From JAJFJD01 sp965228425 (GTDB lineage Bacteria; Pseudomonadota; Alphaproteobacteria; UBA8366): DNA of 64,000 nt. The stretch is taken from positions 3,658,001 to 3,722,000 of the forward strand of contig OZ245815.1 of assembly GCA_965228425.1 (NCBI GenBank). Reading direction: 5' to 3'. Positions 42,256 through 50,282 of the stretch are shown here, piece by piece. A program made the translations under genes and the position numbers. Each line of letters opens with the position of its first letter. The first letter of the stretch is position 1. The notes beneath the pieces are model-generated. The model worked only from the letters and a program-made list of their open reading frames with translations, did no database searches and was not told the origin of the DNA.

Positions 42256-44943
42256 ATGACACACGGTGCGGGTCTATGCGAACGGTATCCCAAGATGCAT
42301 AGGATCGAGAGTGGCATAGACCGAGCATCCGACCGCTTACAGACGATTTATGAAGTGTTGCGGCATTGGGCCGAGCTCACACCGGCAGCACCCGCCTTTT
42401 TGGCCTTGGACCGGCCGCCAATCGACTACGGCGCCCTTAAACGAGCGGTCGATCAAATCGGGACCGAATTGGCCGCCAGCGGCGTCCGCCGGCGCGACCG
42501 AATCGCGATCGCCGAGGCCGGCGGTACGGATGTGGCCATCGCCGCCGTCGGCGTTTGGTCCCACGCGGCGGCGGTTCCGATAAACCCCAACCTCACGCCC
42601 GGCGAAACCGCGCTGGCGCTGCAAGACTTGGGGGTAAAGGCACTCGCCGTCACCGATCCGGGGTCGTCGCCCGCCCGCAACATCGCGCAGCAACTCGGAC
42701 TGCCGATCCTAACGATCATTCGGGATTCGAAAGCGGATGCGTATCGGGTCGAGGTCGACGGCGGCCCGCTCGGACCACCGGGCCCTTGCGAACCAGCCCA
42801 AGCCGACGATCCCGTCGTTATTCTGGCTACCTCGGGAACGACGTCGCATAGCAAGATCGTCCCCCTGTTGCAGCGTCATCTCCATGCGCGGGGAGCGTTG
42901 AATTCGCGGTTCCTGGAACTGACGCCCGACGACCGGGCGTTGAACCTGATGCCGCTGTTCCACGGCGGCGGACTGAGCGCCGGGATCGCGACCTGCCTGT
43001 TCGCCGGCAGCAGCGTGTGCGCCCTGCCCAGCTTGGACGCCGACACGTTCTACCGCCATCTGGAGGCGCTCGAACCGACCTACGCCATGGGGGCGCCTGC
43101 GGTCTTCTCGTCGATCCTCGATCAAGCCGATCGCTTCCAGCCGGCCATCGCCAAAGCGCGTCCGCATCTGCGGATGATCCGGACCGGCGCCGGCAAACTC
43201 GACACCGATCTAGCGGACCGGCTTCAAGATACCTTCCGCGCACCCGTAATACAGGTTTACGGGTCGTCGGAATCCGGCTGGCTGGCTTGCGACCCCATGG
43301 CGGCGGCGCGGCGCAAACCGGGCAGCGTCGGACTGCCGCGGCCGAACGAAGTCGCCGTGTTCGCCGACGATGGCGAAACCGCCCCCGCCGGCACCGTCGG
43401 CGAAGTTGGCGCCCGCGGCGAAGCCGTCTTCGAAGGCTATGAAAACGGCGGCCCGTCCGATTCCGCTGTTTTCGCGGATGGCTGGTACCGCACGGGGGAC
43501 GCGGGCTATTTCGACGAAGACGGCTACCTCTTTCTCACCGGGCGCCTTAATGAGGTGATCAATCGGGGCGGCCAGAAGGTTGCACCGAATGAGGTAGACG
43601 AAGCCCTCCAATCGCACCCGGCGGTCCGTACCGCGACCGCCTTTCCCATCCCGCATGCCACCCTGGGCGAGGAGATCGCGGCGACCGTCGTCGCCACGTC
43701 CGGCGCATCCCCCGACGAACAAGCTCTGCTGCGGCATCTGCGTGAGCGCCTGGCGCCGTACAAGATTCCCCGTCGCATCGTGTTCGTCGACGACATTCCA
43801 AAGGGCGACACCGGCAAGATACAACGCCACAAACTGGCCGAAACGCTTGGGCTCTCGACCGCCGATCCGGATTCCAGCCGCCAGGACGCGGCGCAGGACC
43901 GGCCGGCGACACCGTTGGAAGAAACCCTAAGGGCGCTCTGGGCCAAGGCGCTCGATCGACCGGACGTGGGCCTGCATGACGATTTCTTCATGCTCGGCGG
44001 CGATTCCCTGCAGGCGGTTAACCTATTCCTCGATATCGAGCGGCATTTGGACCGCCGCCTGCCGCGGGCCATCCTATTCGACGCCGCAACCATCGCCGAA
44101 ATGGCGGATCGAATCGAGGCCGAACTGCCATCGCGCTGCCTCGTGCCGATTCAGCCGAAGGGCGACCGGCCGCCATTTTTCTGCGTGCACGATCAAGACG
44201 GACATGTTCTGAATTTTCGGACGCTCGCCAAGCATCTCGGCGACGTGCAACCTTTCTACGGTTTGCAAGCGCGCGGGTTGGACGGCGACGAAATTCCCTT
44301 CGCCGACGCGGATACGATGGCCGCGCACTACATTCAGGAGATTCGCCGCATTCAGCCGAACGGCCCCTTCCTGTTGGGGGGATATTCGTTCGGCGGCCGG
44401 ATCGCCTATCTCATGGCCCAAAAGCTCCGCGCCGCCGGTGAAGACGTCGCGCTCCTCGCGCTGTTCGACACCTACTATCAGGGCGGCAGGAAACGCGCGA
44501 GCATCGGGCAGTGGCTCCGGCTGCATGCGCGACGGCTCTCCCGACAATCCCCCCGGGAGATACCGGCGTATTTGGGGCGCCGCCTCATCTCGGCATGGGA
44601 GGTCTTCGCCGTCGCGGTCCGCACGGCCGTGTTCACACAGACCTGGCGCTACTATGAGAGCAGGGGCAAGACCGTACCGAAGTTGCTTCGAAACCCCGCC
44701 GGCGCGAACGACATCATTTCCAGCAACGTGACCCTCGCTCCCTATGACGGCGCCGCCGTGTTGTTCAAAGCCGAATTGCCGGCGCTGCTGGACCGGGAAG
44801 TCCACGATGGCTGGCGCAATATCGTCCGGGGCGGGTTGGAGACGCGCCCAATCCGCGGCCGGCATGCCGACGTGATGATCGAACCGGCGGTGTGCGAATT
44901 AGCCGCCGAGTTGAAGGACTGCATCGAGGCAAGACTCCGATAA
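42256..44943 (+). CDS. Stand-alone NRPS-like protein: adenylation, carrier and thioesterase domains
   Basis: 895 aa. The adenylation domain spans ~25-545: core motif ILATSGTTSHSK, VYGSSESGW, YRTGDAGYFDEDGYLFLTGR, and the catalytic Lys in KGDTGKIQRHK. A phosphopantetheine carrier domain follows at ~555-630, with Ser584 in MLGGDSLQAV. The C-terminal thioesterase covers ~640-890, with nucleophile Ser711 in GGYSFGG and FCVHDQDGHV before it. There is no condensation domain, so it activates, loads and releases or self-condenses one acid. The adenylation part resembles acyl-CoA synthetases of the oxalate/FadD type. The start is unsure (ATG at 42256 or 42295). The upstream 100 bp is AT-rich. AcpS at 49086 could supply the arm. 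Confidence 0.85.
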   Translation: MTHGAGLCERYPKMHRIESGIDRASDRLQTIYEVLRHWAELTPAAPAFLALDRPPIDYGALKRAVDQIGTELAASGVRRRDRIAIAEAGGTDVAIAAVGVWSHAAAVPINPNLTPGETALALQDLGVKALAVTDPGSSPARNIAQQLGLPILTIIRDSKADAYRVEVDGGPLGPPGPCEPAQADDPVVILATSGTTSHSKIVPLLQRHLHARGALNSRFLELTPDDRALNLMPLFHGGGLSAGIATCLFAGSSVCALPSLDADTFYRHLEALEPTYAMGAPAVFSSILDQADRFQPAIAKARPHLRMIRTGAGKLDTDLADRLQDTFRAPVIQVYGSSESGWLACDPMAAARRKPGSVGLPRPNEVAVFADDGETAPAGTVGEVGARGEAVFEGYENGGPSDSAVFADGWYRTGDAGYFDEDGYLFLTGRLNEVINRGGQKVAPNEVDEALQSHPAVRTATAFPIPHATLGEEIAATVVATSGASPDEQALLRHLRERLAPYKIPRRIVFVDDIPKGDTGKIQRHKLAETLGLSTADPDSSRQDAAQDRPATPLEETLRALWAKALDRPDVGLHDDFFMLGGDSLQAVNLFLDIERHLDRRLPRAILFDAATIAEMADRIEAELPSRCLVPIQPKGDRPPFFCVHDQDGHVLNFRTLAKHLGDVQPFYGLQARGLDGDEIPFADADTMAAHYIQEIRRIQPNGPFLLGGYSFGGRIAYLMAQKLRAAGEDVALLALFDTYYQGGRKRASIGQWLRLHARRLSRQSPREIPAYLGRRLISAWEVFAVAVRTAVFTQTWRYYESRGKTVPKLLRNPAGANDIISSNVTLAPYDGAAVLFKAELPALLDREVHDGWRNIVRGGLETRPIRGRHADVMIEPAVCELAAELKDCIEARLR

Positions 44944-44973
44944 CCGTCCAGCCCGGACACTTATCCGCCCGCA

Positions 44974-44987
44974 TTGACCCAAATCAA
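44974..44987. promoter_or_regulatory. FNR/FixK-type binding site upstream of cytochrome c gene
   Basis: TTGAC-CCAA-ATCAA fits the FNR/FixK/DNR consensus TTGAY-N4-RTCAA in all ten fixed positions. It lies 68 bp before the GTG start, right for activation at -41.5 with a start of transcription near 45022. Binding is inferred. Confidence 0.6.
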
Positions 44988-45055
44988 CGCTGCATCGCGG
45001 CGAAAATGCCCCCCTAGCAGGCGACAATCTTGACAGCAATCAGGAAGGGTCGAGC

Positions 45056-45376
45056 GTGCAACACTCCATACGGCTTCTGGCCAGCGGCCTGACCGCGGCT
45101 TTCCTCATCGCCGGACACGCCGCTATCGCCGCCGAAGGCGATTCGATGGCCGGCGAAGCGCTTGCGAAACAATGGTGTGCCGCGTGCCACGACATCGGCC
45201 ACGGCAAGACCGTCAAGGACGGAGCCCCGTCCTTCGTCGAAGTCGCCCGCCACCCCAAGTTTAGTCCGGACCGGCTAAAGGTGTGGCTGTCGGATCCCCA
45301 TCCGCCGATGCCGAAACTGGATCTGTCGCGGCGTTCCATCGACGATCTCATCAGATACATCGGCAGCCTCAAGTAG
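45056..45376 (+). CDS. Small c-type cytochrome
   Basis: 106 aa from a GTG start with GGAAGGG before it. An N-terminal signal peptide (about 25 residues, ending IAA-E) sends it to the periplasm. A single haem site C41-A-A-C44-H45 and a probable axial Met85 in HPPMPKLDL make it a class I cytochrome c. It resembles small soluble electron carriers such as c551/c552. An FNR/FixK-type box lies upstream, and PPK2 follows behind a second such box, so expression at low oxygen is likely. Confidence 0.88.
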   Translation: MQHSIRLLASGLTAAFLIAGHAAIAAEGDSMAGEALAKQWCAACHDIGHGKTVKDGAPSFVEVARHPKFSPDRLKVWLSDPHPPMPKLDLSRRSIDDLIRYIGSLK

Positions 45377-45428
45377 CTGATCTTAATAAATTTTATTGTG
45401 CGGGAACCGATCCGGCCGCGGCTAGGAG

Positions 45429-45442
45429 TTGATCTAGATCAA
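45429..45442. promoter_or_regulatory. FNR/FixK-type binding site upstream of ppk2
   Basis: TTGAT-CTAG-ATCAA is a perfect 14-bp palindrome and an exact match to TTGAT-N4-ATCAA. It lies 66 bp before the ppk2 start, the same arrangement as the site before the cytochrome gene 0.45 kb upstream. It is one of the strongest single motifs in the window. Confidence 0.7.
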
Positions 45443-45508
45443 CGCCCTAATGGTATCTGTCGCCTAAGTTGTAGTGTTCAGTGGCTGCAACTTTGATCTG
45501 AGACGACA

Positions 45509-46549
45509 ATGAAAAAAATTTCTGGCTCTAGTGATGGAAGCGCCGTCGTAACCGAAAAAGCGCCGAAACCGGACATTCAGGCCAATGGCGCCGATGAGGT
45601 TTCGAACGAACAGCAGCCGATGGAAGGCAAGGGAAATGGCGCTGCGGCCGGAGAAAAAGCCGGTACGCCCCGTCATATGCTCTCCGAATTGCGGCACGAT
45701 CCGAACGCAATCCACCGGCTTTTCGAAACGGGCGAGTATCCCTACAAAACGAAGCTCAGCCGCCGGAGCTACGAAAAGCATAAGGCGGAATTGCAGGTCG
45801 AACTTCTGAAAGTCCAGGATTGGGTGAAAGTAACCGGGCAGAAGATCGTCGTCCTGTTCGAAGGCCGCGATGCCGCCGGCAAGGGCGGCACGATCAAGCG
45901 GTTCATGGAACACCTGAACCCGCGCGGCGCACGGGTCGTTGCCCTGGATAAACCAACCGAGCGCGAACAGAGCCAATGGTTCTTCCAGCGCTATATTCAT
46001 CACCTGCCGTCCGCCGGCGAAATCGTGATGTTCGACCGGTCCTGGTACAACCGGGCCGGGGTCGAGCGCGTCATGGGATTCTGTAATCCCACCGACTATC
46101 TGGAATTCATGCGCCAGACACCGGAAGTGGAACGCATGCTCGTCCGCAGCGGCATTATCCTTTTCAAATACTGGTTCTCGGTCACGCAGGACGAACAATC
46201 CCGGCGATTCAAGTCGCGAGAGTCGGAGCCGTTGAAGAGCTGGAAGCTGTCCCCGATCGATAAGCTGTCGCTCAACAAGTGGGACGACTACACCGAAGCG
46301 AAAGAGGCGATGTTCTTCTACACGGATACGGCGGACGCACCGTGGACGATCGTGAAATCCAACGACAAGAAACGGGCCCGGCTGAACTGCATGAAGCACT
46401 TCCTGCAGAACCTGCCCTATCCCGAGAAGGATCACCGCGTCATCGGGCAACCCGATCCGCTGATCGTCGGCTCAAGCATCCATGTCGTTCAAAGCAGCGA
46501 ACATATCCTGGGAAAAAGCCTGCACCCCGACCATCGGCGCAGCAAATAA
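45509..46549 (+). CDS. ppk2: Polyphosphate kinase 2
   Basis: 346 aa. Transfers phosphate between polyphosphate and nucleotides, often making GTP or ATP from the diphosphate. After a polar, disordered N-terminal ~70 residues the PPK2 domain shows Walker A in LFEGRDAAGKGGTIKRF, the lid Arg region, and Walker B in VMFDRSWYNRAGVERVMGFC. SPIDKLSLNKWDDYTEAKEAMF and NDKKRARLNCMKHFL are class I features. An FNR/FixK palindrome upstream suggests induction when oxygen is low, when polyphosphate can serve as an energy store. Confidence 0.93.
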   Translation: MKKISGSSDGSAVVTEKAPKPDIQANGADEVSNEQQPMEGKGNGAAAGEKAGTPRHMLSELRHDPNAIHRLFETGEYPYKTKLSRRSYEKHKAELQVELLKVQDWVKVTGQKIVVLFEGRDAAGKGGTIKRFMEHLNPRGARVVALDKPTEREQSQWFFQRYIHHLPSAGEIVMFDRSWYNRAGVERVMGFCNPTDYLEFMRQTPEVERMLVRSGIILFKYWFSVTQDEQSRRFKSRESEPLKSWKLSPIDKLSLNKWDDYTEAKEAMFFYTDTADAPWTIVKSNDKKRARLNCMKHFLQNLPYPEKDHRVIGQPDPLIVGSSIHVVQSSEHILGKSLHPDHRRSK

Positions 46550-46680
46550 CGCCGGGACCGGTGAGCCTCCATCCCGCCGGGATCTCGTGAAAATTTGACG
46601 CGAAATCAACCATAATACAGCCCCTTGCCCGCCCCTGATGCCGCGCCTATGGTTGCGGCGGAACAGCAGGGACGACCGGC

Positions 46681-48354
46681 ATGCACGACCTGATCATTCG
46701 GAGCGCGTCGTTTATCGATGGCCTCGGCGGGGCCCCGAAAACCGCCGATCTGGCGGTGACGGGCGGCCGTATCGCTGAAATCGGCACGGTCTCCGGTCCG
46801 GCGCACGAAACCGTCGATGCCGCGGGCCTTTCCCTTATGCCGGGCATCATCGACGTCCATACGCACTACGACGCACAGCTCACCTGGGATCCGCAATGCT
46901 CGCCCTCGCCGGCGCTCGGCGTCACCACCGTCGTCATCGGCAATTGCGGTTTCGGGATCACGCCGAATGCGCCGGATACGCGGGAAACTCTCATCAAGAA
47001 TCTGTCCGAGGTCGAGGGTATGTCGCTGACCGCCTTGCGGGCGGGTATCGATTGGCGTTTCGACGATTTCGGCGGGTATCTGGACCTCTTGGCGACCCGC
47101 GGCGTGGTGCCCAACGTCGCCGCCTTCGCCTGCCATTCCAGCATCCGTGTCGCGGTGCTTGGCGACGATGCCTCGACACGCGCTGCTACCGACGCCGAAA
47201 TCGATCAAATGGCGACGATCCTGCGGGATGCCCTCAACGCGGGCGCGATCGGTTTCGCCTCCTCCACTTTCGAGAACCACAACGGGTTCGGCGGCCTGCC
47301 GATGCCGTCGCGCCTTGCCGAAGAATCCGAATTCGAACGCCTGATCGACGAACTCGGATCCGCGGGCCAGGGCTTGTTCATGGTCACCGCCGGCGAGCGC
47401 ACCACCATCGATACCCTGACCGGCTATTCCCGGCGCAGTGGCCGGCCCATGGTCTACGCCGCGCTGTTGCACAACAGCCAGGTGCCGGAACGCACCCGGT
47501 CGGTCCTATCGGGGTGTCGGGCCGCTCAATTGGCCGACGTCCCGGTCTATGCGCAGGTGTCCTGTCAGCCGCTGAGCATGAATTTCTCGCTCGACGCCGC
47601 CTACCCGCTCTACGGCGTCGACCCGTGGGGATCGCTGCCGATCGACGATCCAGCGGTACTGCGCACGGCCCTCGCCGATCCCAATTTCCGCGACCAATTC
47701 CGGCGCAGTCTGACGCAACCGGTCGGCGGCCGGTTGTTCAACGGCGATTGGGATCGAGTCGAGGTTGCGGTCTGTGCGTCTCATCCGGATTACGAAGGCC
47801 AATCCATTCCGGCGCTGGCCGAAAAAGGAGGGGTCGATGCCGTCGATTTCTTCTTCGATCTCGCCTTATCCGAAGACCTGGCGACCGTGTTCAACGCGAA
47901 ACTGCTGAATGTGGACGAGGACGCGGTCGGCGATATCCTGCAGCATCCGGACAGCCTGATCAGCCTGTCGGACGCTGGGGCGCACCTGACCTTCTTTTGT
48001 GACGCGGGCTATGGCCTGCACCTGCTCGGCCATTGGGTGCGGGAGCGCGGTGACTTCGAGATCGGCGAAGCGGTCCGCCAGATCACCAGCCGGCCAGCTG
48101 AGATTTACGGCATCCGCGACCGCGGCGCGCTGACCGAGGGCGCGTGGGCCGACATGCTGCTATTCGATCCCGAGACCGTCGGCATCACCGGCATCGAACG
48201 TTTGCACGACCTCCCCGCCGGTCAAAGCCGCCTCGTGCGGCAAGGGCTCGGCGTGAGGGGCGTATGGGTCAACGGCACGCTGGTGCACGACGGCACCGAC
48301 TATCGCGATCACACTCGCCCGCCGGGCCAGGTTCTCACCGCGTTCGACGCGTAG
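46681..48354 (+). CDS. Amidohydrolase family protein, N-acyl-D-amino-acid deacylase-like
   Basis: 557 aa. A metal-dependent amidohydrolase of the D-aminoacylase/dihydroorotase-like group. The metal site MPGIIDVHTHYDAQLTWD is at the N-terminus of the barrel, and GITPNAPDTRE and SDAGAHLTFFCDAGYGLHLL carry later ligands including the catalytic Asp. A short N-terminal and C-terminal beta domain (HDLIIRSASFIDG, VWVNGTLVHDGTDYRDHTRP) completes the fold. The late HTRPPG motif is typical of N-acyl-D-amino-acid deacylases. Cytoplasmic; substrate not provable. Confidence 0.88.
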   Translation: MHDLIIRSASFIDGLGGAPKTADLAVTGGRIAEIGTVSGPAHETVDAAGLSLMPGIIDVHTHYDAQLTWDPQCSPSPALGVTTVVIGNCGFGITPNAPDTRETLIKNLSEVEGMSLTALRAGIDWRFDDFGGYLDLLATRGVVPNVAAFACHSSIRVAVLGDDASTRAATDAEIDQMATILRDALNAGAIGFASSTFENHNGFGGLPMPSRLAEESEFERLIDELGSAGQGLFMVTAGERTTIDTLTGYSRRSGRPMVYAALLHNSQVPERTRSVLSGCRAAQLADVPVYAQVSCQPLSMNFSLDAAYPLYGVDPWGSLPIDDPAVLRTALADPNFRDQFRRSLTQPVGGRLFNGDWDRVEVAVCASHPDYEGQSIPALAEKGGVDAVDFFFDLALSEDLATVFNAKLLNVDEDAVGDILQHPDSLISLSDAGAHLTFFCDAGYGLHLLGHWVRERGDFEIGEAVRQITSRPAEIYGIRDRGALTEGAWADMLLFDPETVGITGIERLHDLPAGQSRLVRQGLGVRGVWVNGTLVHDGTDYRDHTRPPGQVLTAFDA

Positions 48355-48381
48355 CGCGGTGCGGACGGTCGGACACAGGAA

Positions 48382-49080
48382 ATGCGCAAGGGCTTCTCTT
48401 TTTGGCGTCTCATTCGCCGGATCGTCATCCTCATCGTGTTACTGGTTTTGGTCCTGCCGGCCGGACTGACCCTGCTGTATCGCGAAGTGGCCCCGCCCTT
48501 CACGCCGCTGATGGTGATCCGGCTATTCGAAGGCGAAGGGATCAAGTCCGAGTGGGTGCCGTTGCGGCAGATATCGCCGCATCTGATCCGCTCGGTCATC
48601 GCCCTGGAAGACAGCCGCTTTTGCAGCCATGACGGCGTCGATTGGGTCGAAATGAGCGATGCGGTGAGCGACCACCTAAAGGGTGGGCGGCTTCGCGGCG
48701 CCAGCACGATCTCGATGCAGACCGCCAAGAACCTGTTCCTCTGGCCCGGCCGGACCTTCCTGCGCAAGGCGATCGAAGCGCCGCTGACCTTCATGATCGA
48801 AGCCATCCTCGGTAAGCGCCGCATCCTTGAAATCTATCTGAACGTGGTGGAATGGGGGCCGGGCATCTACGGGATCGAAGCCGCGTCGCGCGCCTATTTC
48901 CGAAAGCCCGCCGCCGCCCTTACCGCGTGGCAGGCAGGGCTGCTGGCCGGTATCCTGCCCAACCCGCGGCGCTGGTCGCCCCGAAAACCAACCGATTATA
49001 TCCGCAACCGCGCGCGCACCGCGATGGCCCGCTCGAAGGCGGTCGCCCCCGCGCTCAAATGCCTTCGGAAAAGCGGATAG
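48382..49080 (+). CDS. mtgA: Monofunctional biosynthetic peptidoglycan transglycosylase
   Basis: 232 aa. Polymerises lipid II into glycan strands. One N-terminal membrane anchor (IVILIVLLVLVLPAGLTLLY), then a GT51 domain with the catalytic block ALEDSRFCSHDGVDW, GASTISMQTAKNLFLW and KRRILEIYLNVVEWGPGIYG. There is no transpeptidase domain. It lies 27 bp after the amidohydrolase gene and converges with acpS 5 bp away. Confidence 0.94.
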   Translation: MRKGFSFWRLIRRIVILIVLLVLVLPAGLTLLYREVAPPFTPLMVIRLFEGEGIKSEWVPLRQISPHLIRSVIALEDSRFCSHDGVDWVEMSDAVSDHLKGGRLRGASTISMQTAKNLFLWPGRTFLRKAIEAPLTFMIEAILGKRRILEIYLNVVEWGPGIYGIEAASRAYFRKPAAALTAWQAGLLAGILPNPRRWSPRKPTDYIRNRARTAMARSKAVAPALKCLRKSG

Positions 49081-49085
49081 GAAAT

Positions 49086-49490
49086 CTAAGCCGGCCGCGG
49101 GACCGCCGAGATAATCACGGTAACATGGGCCAGCGGGTATTCGTCCGTGATCGTCACGTCGATCTGCGCCGCCATGTCGGCGGGCACCAGCGTTTGCAGA
49201 TGCGCCAGCGCGCCGCCGGTCAGTTCCATCGTCGGCTTACCCGACGGCAGGTTGACCACGCCCATGTCGCGCCAGAAGATGCCGCGCCGGAAGCCGGTGC
49301 CGAGCGCCTTGGAACATGCCTCTTTGGCGGCGAAGCGCTTGGCGTAGCTGTCGGCGCGCCGGGCGCGCTTGTCCGACTTCGCCCGTTCGATATCGGTGAA
49401 GCACCGCTCCTCGAACCGTCCCGGAAATCGTTCGAGCGTGCTCTCGATCCGCCGGATATCCACCAGGTCGCTGCCGACGCCGATGATCAT
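49086..49490 (-). CDS. acpS: Holo-[acyl-carrier-protein] synthase
   Basis: 134 aa. Puts the 4'-phosphopantetheine arm on acyl carrier proteins. Magnesium ligands: Asp in GVGSDLVDIRRIE and Glu in AKRFAAKEACSKAL. Its ATG shares a base with the pdxJ stop (TGATG), so the two are coupled, the usual alphaproteobacterial order pdxJ-acpS. It could also serve the carrier domain of the A-T-TE protein, though a dedicated enzyme may exist elsewhere. Confidence 0.94.
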   Translation of the reverse strand: MIIGVGSDLVDIRRIESTLERFPGRFEERCFTDIERAKSDKRARRADSYAKRFAAKEACSKALGTGFRRGIFWRDMGVVNLPSGKPTMELTGGALAHLQTLVPADMAAQIDVTITDEYPLAHVTVIISAVPRPA

Positions 49491-50245
49491 CAGGCGCTGC
49501 GCTCCCCGGATACATCGGCGCGCGCCTTGTCCATCAGCGACCGCATCCGTTTGATCGCGCTTTCAAGGCCACCGAAGATGGCCTCGCCGATCAGGAAATG
49601 CCCGATATTCAATTCGACAATCGTCGGAATCGCGGCCACCGGACCGACGGTATCGAAGCTCAACCCGTGCCCTGCGTGGCATTCCAGGCCAACCGCTTCG
49701 GCATGTGCGGCGGCCACGGTGATGCGCTCCAACTCCGCGTCCTGCTCGTCCGCCTCGACCTCGCAATACCGCCCGGTATGCAGCTCGACAACGGGCGCGC
49801 CGAGCGACACCGCGGCATCTAGCTGCGCCGGGTCCGGATCGATGAACAGCGAGACCCGGATGCCGGCCTTCGACAATTCGGCCACGTAATGCTGCAGATG
49901 GTTATGACCGCCGACGGCATCCAATCCGCCCTCGGTGGTCAGTTCCTCGCGCTTCTCGGGTACGATACAGGCGGCATGCGGCTTATGGCGCAACGCGATC
50001 TCAAGCATCTCGTCGGTCGCCGCCATCTCGAAATTCAGCGGCACCCCGATCTCCGCCATCAGACGCTCGATATCGTCGTCGGCGATATGCCGCCGGTCCT
50101 CCCGCAGATGCGCGGTGATCCCGTCGGCGCCGGATTTCTCGGCCAGCACCGCCGCGCGCACCGGATCCGGATGCCGGATGCCCCGCGCATTCCGCACCGT
50201 CGCGACGTGATCGATGTTCACCCCTAGTCTGAGAAAGCGTTTCAT
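49490..50245 (-). CDS. pdxJ: Pyridoxine 5'-phosphate synthase
   Basis: 251 aa. Condenses 1-deoxyxylulose 5-phosphate with 3-amino-2-oxopropyl phosphate to make vitamin B6. The barrel start LGVNIDHVATVRNARG has the family His, with HLREDRRHI and CIVPEKREELTTEGGLD following, and HAGHGLSFDTV plus ELNIGHFLIGEAIFGGL at the phosphate site. It overlaps acpS by one base and lies 37 bp after the rsh stop, so rpoZ, rsh, pdxJ and acpS may be one transcript. Confidence 0.95.
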   Translation of the reverse strand: MKRFLRLGVNIDHVATVRNARGIRHPDPVRAAVLAEKSGADGITAHLREDRRHIADDDIERLMAEIGVPLNFEMAATDEMLEIALRHKPHAACIVPEKREELTTEGGLDAVGGHNHLQHYVAELSKAGIRVSLFIDPDPAQLDAAVSLGAPVVELHTGRYCEVEADEQDAELERITVAAAHAEAVGLECHAGHGLSFDTVGPVAAIPTIVELNIGHFLIGEAIFGGLESAIKRMRSLMDKARADVSGERSA

Positions 50246-50282
50246 GGCCCTTGCTCCTCTTTAGGCAGCGCGCCCGGACGGA

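Noticed and set aside
46595..46609. FNR-like site TTGAC-N5-ATCAA before the amidohydrolase gene
   Set aside because: The half-sites are five bases apart instead of four, which breaks the symmetry needed for FNR/FixK binding.
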